A stretch of 64,000 bases of DNA from Chryseobacterium indologenes (GTDB taxonomy: Bacteria > Bacteroidota > Bacteroidia > Flavobacteriales > Weeksellaceae), in the NCBI GenBank assembly GCA_002439165.1, contig DJTE01000018.1:1-64000 (forward strand), in the 5' to 3' direction. A program made the position numbers and the translations under genes. The notes under the pieces are model-generated. The model made no database searches, had not been told where the DNA came from, and saw nothing but the letters and a program-made list of their open reading frames with translations. Shown here in pieces: positions 1 to 7,612 of this stretch; the stretch's first letter is position 1, and every line of letters starts with the position of its first letter.

Positions 1-357
1 CTTTTGGGACTGATCCGAAATAATGCCCGTTACTTTCAAAATAATCATACATTATGCTCCGTGCGGTTGCGCTCCAATCAATCACAACCCAATTAGGAAT
101 ATTAAACGTATCATCTTCGTAAAGCCATTGTCAAAATCTTCATCACTTCCAAACTCGCCATAATAAAAATTGTTTACATACTCATAAAGGCTTTGAAACT
201 CAATTTTACCTAAACAATCCAAACACGCTTCGTAAACTTCTAGGTCATGACCTGAATCGTTGATTTGTTCTATTATTTCGTAAATATCTTTAGATATGTG
301 ACATTCACTTAACAACCCCATTTTTTCAAGAAAAGGACATTCATAGTCCTTAAAGTT
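1..357 (-). pseudogene. ardA: ardA antirestriction protein remnant (5'-truncated, frameshifted, runs off the window)
   Basis: ArdA proteins mimic DNA and block type I restriction enzymes; they are carried mostly by conjugative elements. The open frame encodes an acidic stretch typical of ArdA, including the GEFGSDEDF segment. After a break near 124-126 the next frame continues with the ArdA-like C-terminal part (NWVVIDWSATARSIM, then DYFES) to the window edge. Adding one base at that point (GGC to GGCC) would restore a single frame reading DNGLYEDD. Upstream, homologous-looking sequence (NFKDYECPFLEK) stops at a TAA at 358-360, so the N-terminal part is missing. The missing start, the frameshift and the close contact with acr3 make this a relic. 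The family call rests on remembered motifs. A sequencing error could explain the frameshift but not the truncation. Confidence 0.68.
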
Positions 358-362
358 TTAAG

Positions 363-1394
363 CTAGTTGTAATATTTCTTCTTTAACCACAAACTTATCC
401 TTACAAGCAATATTAAAACTGGTACTTCTACCAATGGTCCGATTACACCAACAAAGGCCTGTTGAGAATGGATTCCAAAAACAGCAATTGCTACGGCAAT
501 CGCCAATTCAAAATTATTTCCTGTTGCTGTAAATGCTATTGAAGCATTTTTATCATAGGGAATACTGAATGATTTGTTGATAAAGAAACTTACAAAGAAC
601 ATTAGCACAAAATATACTACTAGCGGTATAGCTACTTTTAAGACGTCTAATGGTAATTCTAAAATCTTATCTCCTTTGAGACTGAACATTAGTACAATTG
701 TAAATAAAAGTGCATATAAAGTCAGTGGGGAAATAGCAGGAATAAATTTTCTATTGTACCATTCCAAACCTTTTGATTTGATTAAAAAGTAACGACTCAA
801 AAAACCTGCTAGAAAAGGAATCCCTAAATATATCAAAACACTTTCAGTAACGTCTCTCATTGATACATCCACATTAAAATTAGCCAAACCTAATTTTTCA
901 GGTAAAACATTGATGAAAAGCCAAACCATAAAACTGTAACTCAATACCTGAAATATACTGTTTAGAGCTACTAGCAAGGCTCCGTACTCACGGTTACCTT
1001 TAGCTAAGTCATTCCAAACAAGTACCATTGCAATACATCTCGCCAGACCAATAAGAATTAAACCAATCATGTAATCAGGTTCATCTCTCAGGAAAATGAT
1101 TGCTAACAGGAACATTAAAACTGGACCGATAACCCAATTCAGTAACAAAGAAATTCCAATTGTCTTTTTATCTTGAAAAACTTTAGGCAACAATGAATAA
1201 TCAACCTTTGCTAATGGCGGGTACATCATAATTATTAAACCGATTGCCAATGGAATATTAGTCGTTCCTACTGATAAGGAATTGGTTATATTAGAAATAT
1301 TAGGAAAGAAATATCCTAAGCCTATTCCTATAAACATTGCTAAGAATATCCATAGAGTAAGGAATCTATCAAGAAATTTTAATTTTGGTTGCAT
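363..1394 (-). CDS. acr3: ACR3-family arsenite efflux permease
   Basis: This inner-membrane carrier exports arsenite using the proton gradient. The protein has 343 residues, as expected for ACR3, and about ten hydrophobic segments. It keeps the family's LARC motif (Cys120) in a membrane segment, with VLVWNDLAKG just after it, and the late motif TGNNFELAIA. These residues separate ACR3 from the unrelated ArsB pumps. It is the last gene of the arsR-DUF6428-arsC-acr3 operon, starting 20 bp after the arsC stop. The stop codon lies almost directly against a truncated ardA remnant, which suggests a recombination joint immediately downstream. Confidence 0.93.
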   Translation of the reverse strand: MQPKLKFLDRFLTLWIFLAMFIGIGLGYFFPNISNITNSLSVGTTNIPLAIGLIIMMYPPLAKVDYSLLPKVFQDKKTIGISLLLNWVIGPVLMFLLAIIFLRDEPDYMIGLILIGLARCIAMVLVWNDLAKGNREYGALLVALNSIFQVLSYSFMVWLFINVLPEKLGLANFNVDVSMRDVTESVLIYLGIPFLAGFLSRYFLIKSKGLEWYNRKFIPAISPLTLYALLFTIVLMFSLKGDKILELPLDVLKVAIPLVVYFVLMFFVSFFINKSFSIPYDKNASIAFTATGNNFELAIAVAIAVFGIHSQQAFVGVIGPLVEVPVLILLVRISLWLKKKYYN

Positions 1395-1414
1395 TACGTT
1401 TGTTTAATCAATTC

Positions 1415-2026
1415 TTATTTTTTTATCTGTGAAAAGACATAGAACATTTCTGCACCAATCTGTAAACTTCTTTCAAGATATACCTTTGTTTGTTCAGGCG
1501 TATTGTCAGAAACTTTTGGGTCTTCAAAAGTAATAGGAATTCGTTTATCTGCGCCTGCAATAAAAGGACATCCGCCATCCGCTTGAGAACAAGTCATAAT
1601 TGCAGCAAAACCATGCATCGGATTAAAAGAACTGTCATATCTTTTAGAAAAACCTATAATTGGGTGTTTATCTTCGTCATACTTGAGAGCATATACAGGA
1701 TTTTCAGTATTAGAAATTTTTATAATTGAAAACCCCTGTTCGTTCAAAGTCTCCACAACTTTGGGAAACATTGCAGTTTCTTCTGTCCCTCCAGAATAAC
1801 AGGTTACATTCGGAATATCATAATAAGCACTCGCAACCTGCGCCCAAACTTGCGACAAATGGCTTCTTCTTGAATTATGGGTACAAATAAAATTAATGGT
1901 TACTTCTTTTTGTTCTTCCAATCTTTTTTGAATAAAATCAACCAATGGTGCTAAAGTAGATTTTCTATCTTCGCTAATTTCCTGATTTTTCAGTAGTTCT
2001 ACTGTTTGTAATAGTTTTGGATACAT
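1415..2026 (-). CDS. arsC: Arsenate reductase of the low-molecular-weight phosphatase type
   Basis: It is predicted to reduce arsenate to arsenite for export by the adjacent Acr3. The 203-residue protein has the phosphatase P-loop C-x5-R-S as CTHNSRRS (Cys48 to Ser55), followed by a GGTE stretch. A C-terminal segment MTCSQADGGCPF supplies extra cysteines. An N-terminal extension of about 40 residues precedes the P-loop, making it longer than the roughly 130-residue ArsC of Staphylococcus. NCBI-style annotation often calls this branch protein-tyrosine-phosphatase. The operon position supports an arsenate role, but the electron donor (thioredoxin or other) cannot be read from the sequence. Confidence 0.85.
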   Translation of the reverse strand: MYPKLLQTVELLKNQEISEDRKSTLAPLVDFIQKRLEEQKEVTINFICTHNSRRSHLSQVWAQVASAYYDIPNVTCYSGGTEETAMFPKVVETLNEQGFSIIKISNTENPVYALKYDEDKHPIIGFSKRYDSSFNPMHGFAAIMTCSQADGGCPFIAGADKRIPITFEDPKVSDNTPEQTKVYLERSLQIGAEMFYVFSQIKK

Positions 2027-2052
2027 AGTTTATTGAATTTGATTTATTGAAT

Positions 2053-2526
2053 TTAGCAACACCCTGAATTTGGAGTACAGCATAAAGATTGATTTGTAGA
2101 AAGTTCAGATAAGTTTACTTTTTGTTTCTCTGAAGGAATCCCGCAAGCATCCTGAGCTAAACACGCTGTTGTTTTATTTTTAAGTACAAAGTTTTTCCCG
2201 TTAAATTCCAAATCAAATTTGCCTATTGTTGTATTTTGATACTCAACTTCAATTTCGTCATCTTCAATACCAAGTTTTTCTTCTGATAGCTTAATAATAT
2301 TTAAAAGTTTGGCGGGTTTTAGACGATGTTCAAAGTCATCAGCATTCCACAATTGAAAGTTTACTACTTTTTCATTTCTAATAGTTCCACCACAATCGAT
2401 AAAATGTTTTGTTACAGTTCCTACTTCTGTTACATGGAAGTGCTCAGGAACAAAAGTTCCATTTTCTAATTGAAATTCAACATTTTCTAATGTTGGTAAA
2501 ATTTCTTTGATTTCAGATAATTTCAT
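2053..2526 (-). CDS. DUF6428-family protein of the arsenic operon
   Basis: This 157-residue protein has no known function. It resembles the DUF6428 family that I associate with ars operons in Bacteroidota. The body contains a histidine-bearing segment (PEHFHVTEVG) and a conserved-looking VVNFQLWNADD. The tail is cysteine-rich: CLAQDAC, then CCTPNSGCC at the very end. No signal peptide or membrane segment is visible, so it should be cytoplasmic. It lies between arsR and arsC and is probably co-transcribed with them. The paired cysteines suggest binding of trivalent arsenic, perhaps as a chaperone, but this is inference. Confidence 0.72.
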   Translation of the reverse strand: MKLSEIKEILPTLENVEFQLENGTFVPEHFHVTEVGTVTKHFIDCGGTIRNEKVVNFQLWNADDFEHRLKPAKLLNIIKLSEEKLGIEDDEIEVEYQNTTIGKFDLEFNGKNFVLKNKTTACLAQDACGIPSEKQKVNLSELSTNQSLCCTPNSGCC

Positions 2527-2551
2527 AAATTCTTATTTATTGGTTAAATGC

Positions 2552-2565
2552 TATATTACGATATA
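2552..2565. promoter_or_regulatory. Possible second ArsR-type site between arsR and the DUF6428 gene
   Basis: The gap between the two genes holds TATATTACGATATA. It shares the 10-mer ATATTACGAT with the palindrome upstream of arsR and has TATAT/ATATA arms. It may be a weaker internal operator. Confidence 0.35.
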
Positions 2566-2583
2566 TTTTAGTAAAAAAATGCT

Positions 2584-2910
2584 CTAACAGCATTTCTGAT
2601 TTGTAACACCCAGAATGATTTTTGAAAAATAATCTTTCAATATTCCAAAAGTATTTTCATCAATACAGTAACAAATTGCAGTTCCTTCAATATTCCCTTT
2701 AATCAATCCTGCATTTTTTAATTCTTTAAGATGTTGAGATACTGTTGCCTGTGCCAATGGTAATTCGTTTACAATATCTCCACAGATACATGTGTCAACC
2801 TTTAGCAAATATTCGATAATAGCAACTCGTGCAGGATGCCCTAATGCTTTAGCAATAATTGCTATCTTGTTTTGTTCATCTGTAAAGTGTTCTGTTTTAG
2901 TTGCTCCCAT
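2584..2910 (-). CDS. arsR: ArsR-family metalloregulatory repressor
   Basis: This winged-helix repressor is expected to be released from DNA by arsenite. The 108-residue protein has the family layout: a DEQNKIAIIAKALGHPARVAI segment, a metal-site-like CICGD in the alpha3 region, the recognition helix around QATVSQHLKEL, and a wing near GNIEGTAICYC. It ends in KCC, giving additional thiols. It is the first gene of the arsenic operon. A palindrome 16-31 bp upstream of the start codon is its likely operator, implying autorepression of the whole operon. Confidence 0.93.
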   Translation of the reverse strand: MGATKTEHFTDEQNKIAIIAKALGHPARVAIIEYLLKVDTCICGDIVNELPLAQATVSQHLKELKNAGLIKGNIEGTAICYCIDENTFGILKDYFSKIILGVTNQKCC

Positions 2911-2925
2911 AGTTTGAATTATTAT

Positions 2926-2941
2926 ATCGCAATATTACGAT
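2926..2941. promoter_or_regulatory. Probable ArsR operator upstream of arsR
   Basis: ATCGCAATATTACGAT is a 16-bp palindrome with a single mismatched base pair. It sits 16-31 bp upstream of the arsR start, and part of it recurs in the next intergenic gap. Direct regulation is inferred from position and symmetry. Confidence 0.6.
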
Positions 2942-3022
2942 TAATTATTTAAATACAAAACTTTTTAATCAACAACTGCAAAATTTATATATTTGCGGTT
3001 AGAATTTTAACGAAAAAAATAT

Positions 3023-3183
3023 AAAGCGTCTGCTTTTATTCTGTTAACAGAAATCTGACAGTTTCATATACAGTACAGAATAAACAGTTGATGCCCGTGC
3101 TATGGCGTGCGGGCTATAACTTGTTTGTACTGTAAGGTTTTGTCAGAACCTCTTTTAGCAAATTGAGTTTAGTCGGACGCTTT
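3023..3183. repeat. Imperfect 161-bp inverted repeat (fold-back element)
   Basis: Two arms of about 75 bp mirror each other through ordered blocks: AAAGCGTC at 3023 and GACGCTTT at 3176-3183; TCTGACA at 3054 and TGTCAGA at 3141; ACAGTACA at 3070 and TGTACTGT at 3126; GCCCG at 3093 and CGGGC at 3110. Spacing between blocks is similar in both arms. TATATTTG, resembling a -7 promoter element, lies at 2988-2995 on the plus strand. It could be a miniature element end or a transcribed structured leader. I cannot name it. Confidence 0.5.
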
Positions 3184-3232
3184 TTGCATTAATAACCTTT
3201 CACTTTGGGACTGAGTGATGCAATAAATCACT

Positions 3233-3358
3233 ATGAAAAAAGTCTTTATTTCTCTCCTGCTGTTCGTAGGTATAACAGTATTCTCACAGGAAAAATTTGA
3301 TTGCAACAACCTTTCTAAAACAGATTATCTCAATAAGTATTACCAACTCCGAAACTAG
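3233..3358 (+). pseudogene. Remnant of a small exported protein gene
   Basis: An ATG opens 41 codons beginning with a clear signal peptide (MKKVFISLLLFVGITVFSQ), then about 20 polar residues before TAG. Downstream DNA to about 3600 has short coding-like stretches broken by stops in every frame, which suggests a decayed longer gene. It lies just right of the fold-back repeat; a short hairpin (AGTGAT...ATCACT, 3214-3232 region) directly precedes the ATG. It could instead be a genuine tiny secreted peptide. Confidence 0.35.
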
Positions 3359-3786
3359 GATCAGGCGCAAAAGTTGTGAACTAAGCAAAAAGTTTGGTTA
3401 ATCTGAAGAGGAAAACTGTTCTGTTTCAATTTGAATCTTTAAAGAGTGATTAAACCATTGATAATCTGGTTAAAGATAAAATAGTTTAATAAGTCTTCTG
3501 AATTGACCCAGGAAGCAGAAGACTTAAAAAAATTGAGTTTGAATCCGTTAAAAAATCTCCACTGTCTGAGCATGGCTGCATTTTGAAGCAAAGAAGAACT
3601 GTTTAATACATGCGAATTTGGAAATTTTAGAATTCAATCTCAATTTTTAGCGGATGATTCCAGTCTTAAATTTTGTATACTTTTTTTGACTACGTTGAAT
3701 CTTCAATTTCAAGAAAAAGTATAGTAGAAATAAGAATAATTTTTCAACTTATATATTTACTCCACAAATTTTGAATCTGGTCTTAT
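3359..3786. other. Non-coding or decayed stretch between the arsenic island and the mutS-like gene
   Basis: No sustained open frame is present on either strand. The first 250 bases look like degenerate coding DNA continuing the remnant at 3233. The rest is AT-rich and featureless. It probably contains the boundary between imported and core DNA, but no attachment site was recognised. Confidence 0.4.
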
Positions 3787-5019
3787 TTAATTATCCTGTA
3801 ATAGAGTGCTCAAACCATATTTATCAAATAAAATTCTCCCTATTTCAATAGTAGACCAGCCTTCTTTTAATTTATAGGTGAACAGCAGCTGATCGTCTTT
3901 CACAAAAGATTCTAAATTCAGTACCAGAATATTTTCATTACCGGCCAGGTCTTTTTCAATGACATTTAAATGAGTGGACAGAATGAACATTGAGCTTTTG
4001 TACCGGGACAGTCCCTTAACCGTGCTTATGGTGATCTGCGCTGCATCATTGATATTGGTTCCTTTAAATATTTCATCAAATACCGCAAAACAGTTCTTTG
4101 ATTTCAGTTCCAGAAGTACATCTTTTAAATTAATAATCTCCTGCGCAAAATAGCTGTATCCTTTTTCAAGATCATCATCTACGGAGAAAAATAAAAATAT
4201 ACTGTCATAAAACGGAATATCACAATACGCTGAGGGCACGGCAAGCCCCAGATGAGCAAGCAGAACAACAATACTGATGGATTTCATCGCTGTTGATTTT
4301 CCGGACATATTGGCCCCTGTAAAAATAACGGTATTATTTCCGGTAATCTTTATTGAATTTTTTACGGAATCTGTGAGATTCAGGTGATAAAATTCATTAA
4401 CCGTAAATGTATTTTCGGAATTGAAATGGGGAAATACCAGATTAAATTTCCTGATCCCTTTTGCGATACCGGAATACATGTCAAACCTGTAAAAAAAATC
4501 CCAGAAAGAAAGAAAATTTCCATTTCCCTTTTCAGATTCAATTTTTACCAGAATGGATTTTCTCTGTTTAAAATTCAGTTCTTTGCCGTAATATTCATTT
4601 ACAGAAAATGAATTGATGAAAAGGATCATTTTTTCGATCTCCCGGACATATTCTGCATCGATATTCTTAAGGTTTAAATTTCCCAGTAAAAGTCCAAACC
4701 GGTAGAAGAAGTCTATAAATAAAGAGATATTAAAATTGACTTCTTTATAAAACTCACGGTAGGTCAGACTTGTTAAATGAGTATAATGGCGGCTCTCAGT
4801 TTCATCCAGGAACTGATGAACGGAAGATACGGTCTGATCATTAATTTTATAGGTCTGTATTAATGAAAGGTTCCCTAAAAACAGTTTCAGTGTATTCTGA
4901 ACTTCAAGAGCCTGTTCTATTTTATGGTTTTTCCGATTGAAAAAAGAGATCAGATACTGTTTGCCCCTTCTCGTCTGGGTATGATCAAAATGAATTAATA
5001 CCTCCGAAATATTTTTCAT
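3787..5019 (-). CDS. MutS-family ATPase (short form)
   Basis: The 410-residue protein carries the C-terminal MutS ATPase domain. The Walker A motif is GANMSGKST at about residue 233. The Walker B region reads CFAVFDEIFKGTN, and STHLN fits the switch histidine. The N-terminal half resembles the lever/core helices of MutS. The mismatch-recognition domain I and connector domain are absent, so canonical mismatch repair is unlikely. Short stand-alone MutS-like proteins are common in Flavobacteriia and have no settled role. The next minus-strand gene starts only 19 bp below its stop region, so the two may be neighbours in one transcript. Confidence 0.82.
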   Translation of the reverse strand: MKNISEVLIHFDHTQTRRGKQYLISFFNRKNHKIEQALEVQNTLKLFLGNLSLIQTYKINDQTVSSVHQFLDETESRHYTHLTSLTYREFYKEVNFNISLFIDFFYRFGLLLGNLNLKNIDAEYVREIEKMILFINSFSVNEYYGKELNFKQRKSILVKIESEKGNGNFLSFWDFFYRFDMYSGIAKGIRKFNLVFPHFNSENTFTVNEFYHLNLTDSVKNSIKITGNNTVIFTGANMSGKSTAMKSISIVVLLAHLGLAVPSAYCDIPFYDSIFLFFSVDDDLEKGYSYFAQEIINLKDVLLELKSKNCFAVFDEIFKGTNINDAAQITISTVKGLSRYKSSMFILSTHLNVIEKDLAGNENILVLNLESFVKDDQLLFTYKLKEGWSTIEIGRILFDKYGLSTLLQDN

Positions 5020-5038
5020 AATTTACATTTGCCGTCGC

Positions 5039-5482
5039 TTATTGATTTTTGTAATGAAACGGCAACTTCACAAGATCAATTACTTTTTCTCCACGGTTAT
5101 TTTTACCCGCTGTCCATACCACTTTATCTGTTGCTTTTACGGCAGCGGCTTTCACTTCATTATTAAAGGCCTCATTTTTCCCATAAACAGATACATTCAA
5201 TACCTTGCCGTCATCATCCACCTTTATAATGATCTCGGTATTCAGGCTTTTCCCTAAAGATTTCACAGCATCCCTGTTCAGGAGCTGTTCCACTTTTTTC
5301 ACAAAAGCTTTGTTGCCTCCCGGAAACTGGGCAGGAAAATTATTAACAGGGGGTGGCGGAACAGATGGATCCTGCGGCTGTCTTGATTCATACCGGCTGG
5401 CAATTTTAGTATCACTTTTCGCTTTCTGTGCAAAAACTATTGCAGACAACCCCATCAGGCTGATAAGTATAATTTTTTTCAT
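5039..5482 (-). CDS. Exported TonB-C-terminal-domain-like protein
   Basis: The 147-residue protein begins with a signal peptide (MKKIILISLMGLSAIVFAQ). A proline-rich linker (DPSVPPPPVNN) leads into PAQFPGGNKAFVKKVEQLLN, which resembles the start of TonB C-terminal domains of Bacteroidota. The rest (IIIKVDDDGKVLNVSV, then VWTAGKNNRGEKV) fits the beta strands of that fold. There is no N-terminal membrane anchor and no ExbB/ExbD nearby, so it is not a complete TonB. A periplasmic role is likely, but the function is unknown. Confidence 0.65.
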   Translation of the reverse strand: MKKIILISLMGLSAIVFAQKAKSDTKIASRYESRQPQDPSVPPPPVNNFPAQFPGGNKAFVKKVEQLLNRDAVKSLGKSLNTEIIIKVDDDGKVLNVSVYGKNEAFNNEVKAAAVKATDKVVWTAGKNNRGEKVIDLVKLPFHYKNQ

Positions 5483-5611
5483 GGATATTGTATTGGATTT
5501 ATATGTTTTATTTAACAGACTTGAAAAATAAGCATAATTTCAGTGGTTGTGCAGCATAATCTGAAATTTAACATATCTTTTTTCTGTCCCGGCATCAGAA
5601 TAAAGCAACAA

Positions 5612-5636
5612 AAAAGACTTCCGGAGAAGCCTTTTA
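5612..5636 (-). terminator. Probable rho-independent terminator of the HdeD-like gene
   Basis: AAAAGACTTC-CGGA-GAAGCCTTTT forms a stem with one mismatch. It lies about 20 bp past the stop of the minus-strand gene at 5658 and gives a U-rich tail in that direction. Confidence 0.55.
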
Positions 5637-5657
5637 TATAATCGACAGAACACCGTT

Positions 5658-6296
5658 CTATTTTCGCTTTTTCAGTTCATCGATTTCTTCCTGAACAGAC
5701 CTCATCCTGTCTTTCAGCTCTTCGCTTATTCTTTCCGGGAATTTTTTAAGCTTTCTGAGATCCAAAGCCAGCATAACAGATGCAATTCCGATAAAAATAA
5801 AGGAAACTGCCGTAAGGGTAACCAGAGACATTCCGGTAAACACAGGATTGAATATCAGCAGTAGAGAAAAAATAATCCCTCCGGCACTTGCTAATGCTAC
5901 ATTTCCCCAGCTTAATATTTTCTGACTTCTCAGATCAAAAGCAAATCCCAAAAGCTGAAAGGAACGGAACAACAATGTAAATCCTATCACAAACGGAAGA
6001 ACCGACATGGAAATCTGCGGATTCGATACAAGGTACAAACCAATAGCAGTAGTAAGCAGCCCACTTACCAGAAACCACCCCCAACCCTGCAGGGATTTGC
6101 TGTTCTGTATGGAAAAGAAAACTTCCGTAATTCCGGAGACCAGAAAAGATACACTGAAAATAACAGAAAGCGTTACATACGTTGCCAAAGGCACGCTGAA
6201 TACATAGAAACCACAGATAAGAAAAATAATCCCGAAGATCAACGGAATATACCAGTGTTTCACAGAATTGGTAAGAGTCTGAAAAAAGTTTGACAT
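5658..6296 (-). CDS. HdeD-like (DUF308) membrane protein
   Basis: This 212-residue integral membrane protein has about six hydrophobic segments, each short and glycine-rich, in the repeated pattern of the DUF308/HdeD family (GIIFLICGFYVF, then VSGLLTTAIGLYL). A charged coiled C-terminal tail (EELKDRMRSVQEEIDELKKRK) follows. I chose the internal Met at 6296 (MSNFFQ) because the eleven upstream residues are hydrophilic and unlike the family. HdeD of enterobacteria is linked to acid resistance, but most family members are uncharacterised. A terminator-like hairpin follows. Confidence 0.75.
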   Translation of the reverse strand: MSNFFQTLTNSVKHWYIPLIFGIIFLICGFYVFSVPLATYVTLSVIFSVSFLVSGITEVFFSIQNSKSLQGWGWFLVSGLLTTAIGLYLVSNPQISMSVLPFVIGFTLLFRSFQLLGFAFDLRSQKILSWGNVALASAGGIIFSLLLIFNPVFTGMSLVTLTAVSFIFIGIASVMLALDLRKLKKFPERISEELKDRMRSVQEEIDELKKRK

Positions 6297-6444
6297 AAGC
6301 TGTGTTTTAGGCTGCCTACTTTGTACCACGGTGTTCGGCTTGTCCGCAGGAATTTCAAACGGATCATGTTTTCACATCACCTTGAAATATATCCTGTAAC
6401 CAATTTACGGAAAATCTTTTATTTAAAAGCTGAAAACATGGTTT

Positions 6445-7542
6445 TCATCTTCCCGACGGCTGCTGTTGGGTAACACAGTGTACCATTCCCCCGTTTTCAT
6501 AGAGGTTTCTTACGTCTATGCCAATCACCTTTCTGTCCGGATACTGCTGCTGGATTATTGTATTGGCTATGCTGTCATTCGGATCACCGTAATTGGGAAC
6601 CATCACCACTTTATTGGCTACATAGTAATTAACATAAGAACCTTTTTCGTCCAGCTGTTTTCCGTAGGCCGTTTTCACCTTATTTTCAGTCGCCGGCAGA
6701 TATACTTTTTTATATTCTTTTCCTTTGACATTGGAAGCGGTGTAAAGGGTTTCAATATCTTTATCGGAAAGTCCCATTTCAGAAAGATCGTTTTCATTCA
6801 TGGTGATCATGGTATCGGAATTGATGAATTTCATAAAACCGTCAATATGCATATCCGTTACATCCAGCCCGGTAACGCCGTCCAGCCAGATAACTTTGGA
6901 TACTCCATAATAGGTTTCAAACATTTCTTCTGCTTTTTTCTGTGTAATCCCTTTATTTCTGACGGAACCTTTTACCTGACTGATCACTGAGCTTTTACAC
7001 GCCATCAGAACACCATTTCCGTCCGTTTCCACAGAACCGCCTTCATTCACCATTTCTTCATTCAGATCGAGTACTTTTATTCCCAGGTCTTTTCCTATTC
7101 GCTGAGGAATCTGATCGCAGTTTTCAAAATCGTATTTTTCTCCCCATCCATTAAATCCCCAGTCTGCAATCAGCAGTCTGCCATTACTGTCCTTTACGAA
7201 AACAGGTCCATTGTCTCTTACCCATACGTCATCAGTAGGATAAATCTTAAAATCAACGTTGTTTAACGGAACTTTACTCTGTTCCAGAAGGCTGATAATT
7301 CTTTTCTTTTCCGTATCGTTATAGGCAATGATGTGTACTTTTTCGCCGGTCTGCAATGCTTTGGTCATATCCACCCATGTCTGCTCCACTCTTTTTCTAT
7401 AAGTCATTCCATGCTGATAATGATGGGGCCACTGAAGCCAGGTTCCTTCGTGTGGTGAGGATTCCTCCGGAAAATGATAGGTCTGTGCCATACTCAGAAT
7501 ACTGTTGAATAATAAAACGGAAAGAAATATCTTCTTTTTCAT
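6445..7542 (-). CDS. Exported agmatine/peptidylarginine deiminase-family enzyme
   Basis: Members of this guanidine-modifying superfamily hydrolyse agmatine or arginine side chains to the ureido form plus ammonia. The 365-residue protein shows WLQWPHH near the start, DVWVRDNGP, the WGFNGWG segment, NEGGSVETDG, TDMHIDGFMKF and the C-terminal nucleophile motif ENGGMVHCVTQQQP (Cys356). A signal peptide (MKKKIFLSVLLFNSILSMAQ) precedes the domain. This points to the periplasm or outside, unlike the cytosolic AguA of polyamine pathways. No type IX secretion C-terminal domain follows. Cytosolic AguB or polyamine genes are not nearby. The substrate is open: agmatine, peptidyl-arginine or free arginine. 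Confidence 0.85.
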   Translation of the reverse strand: MKKKIFLSVLLFNSILSMAQTYHFPEESSPHEGTWLQWPHHYQHGMTYRKRVEQTWVDMTKALQTGEKVHIIAYNDTEKKRIISLLEQSKVPLNNVDFKIYPTDDVWVRDNGPVFVKDSNGRLLIADWGFNGWGEKYDFENCDQIPQRIGKDLGIKVLDLNEEMVNEGGSVETDGNGVLMACKSSVISQVKGSVRNKGITQKKAEEMFETYYGVSKVIWLDGVTGLDVTDMHIDGFMKFINSDTMITMNENDLSEMGLSDKDIETLYTASNVKGKEYKKVYLPATENKVKTAYGKQLDEKGSYVNYYVANKVVMVPNYGDPNDSIANTIIQQQYPDRKVIGIDVRNLYENGGMVHCVTQQQPSGR

Positions 7543-7612
7543 TGAGTGATTTTTTTAATTCTCGGCAAAATTAGACCTTCCAAAAATCAAAACTTGTCCC
7601 AAAAGGACATCC

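Noticed and set aside
3787..5019. Canonical mismatch-repair MutS
   Set aside because: The mismatch-recognition and connector domains are missing, and the length is 410 residues rather than about 850.
6466..6990. 174-codon plus-strand ORF within the deiminase gene
   Set aside because: It is antisense to clear catalytic motifs. The hydrophobic composition is a frame artefact.
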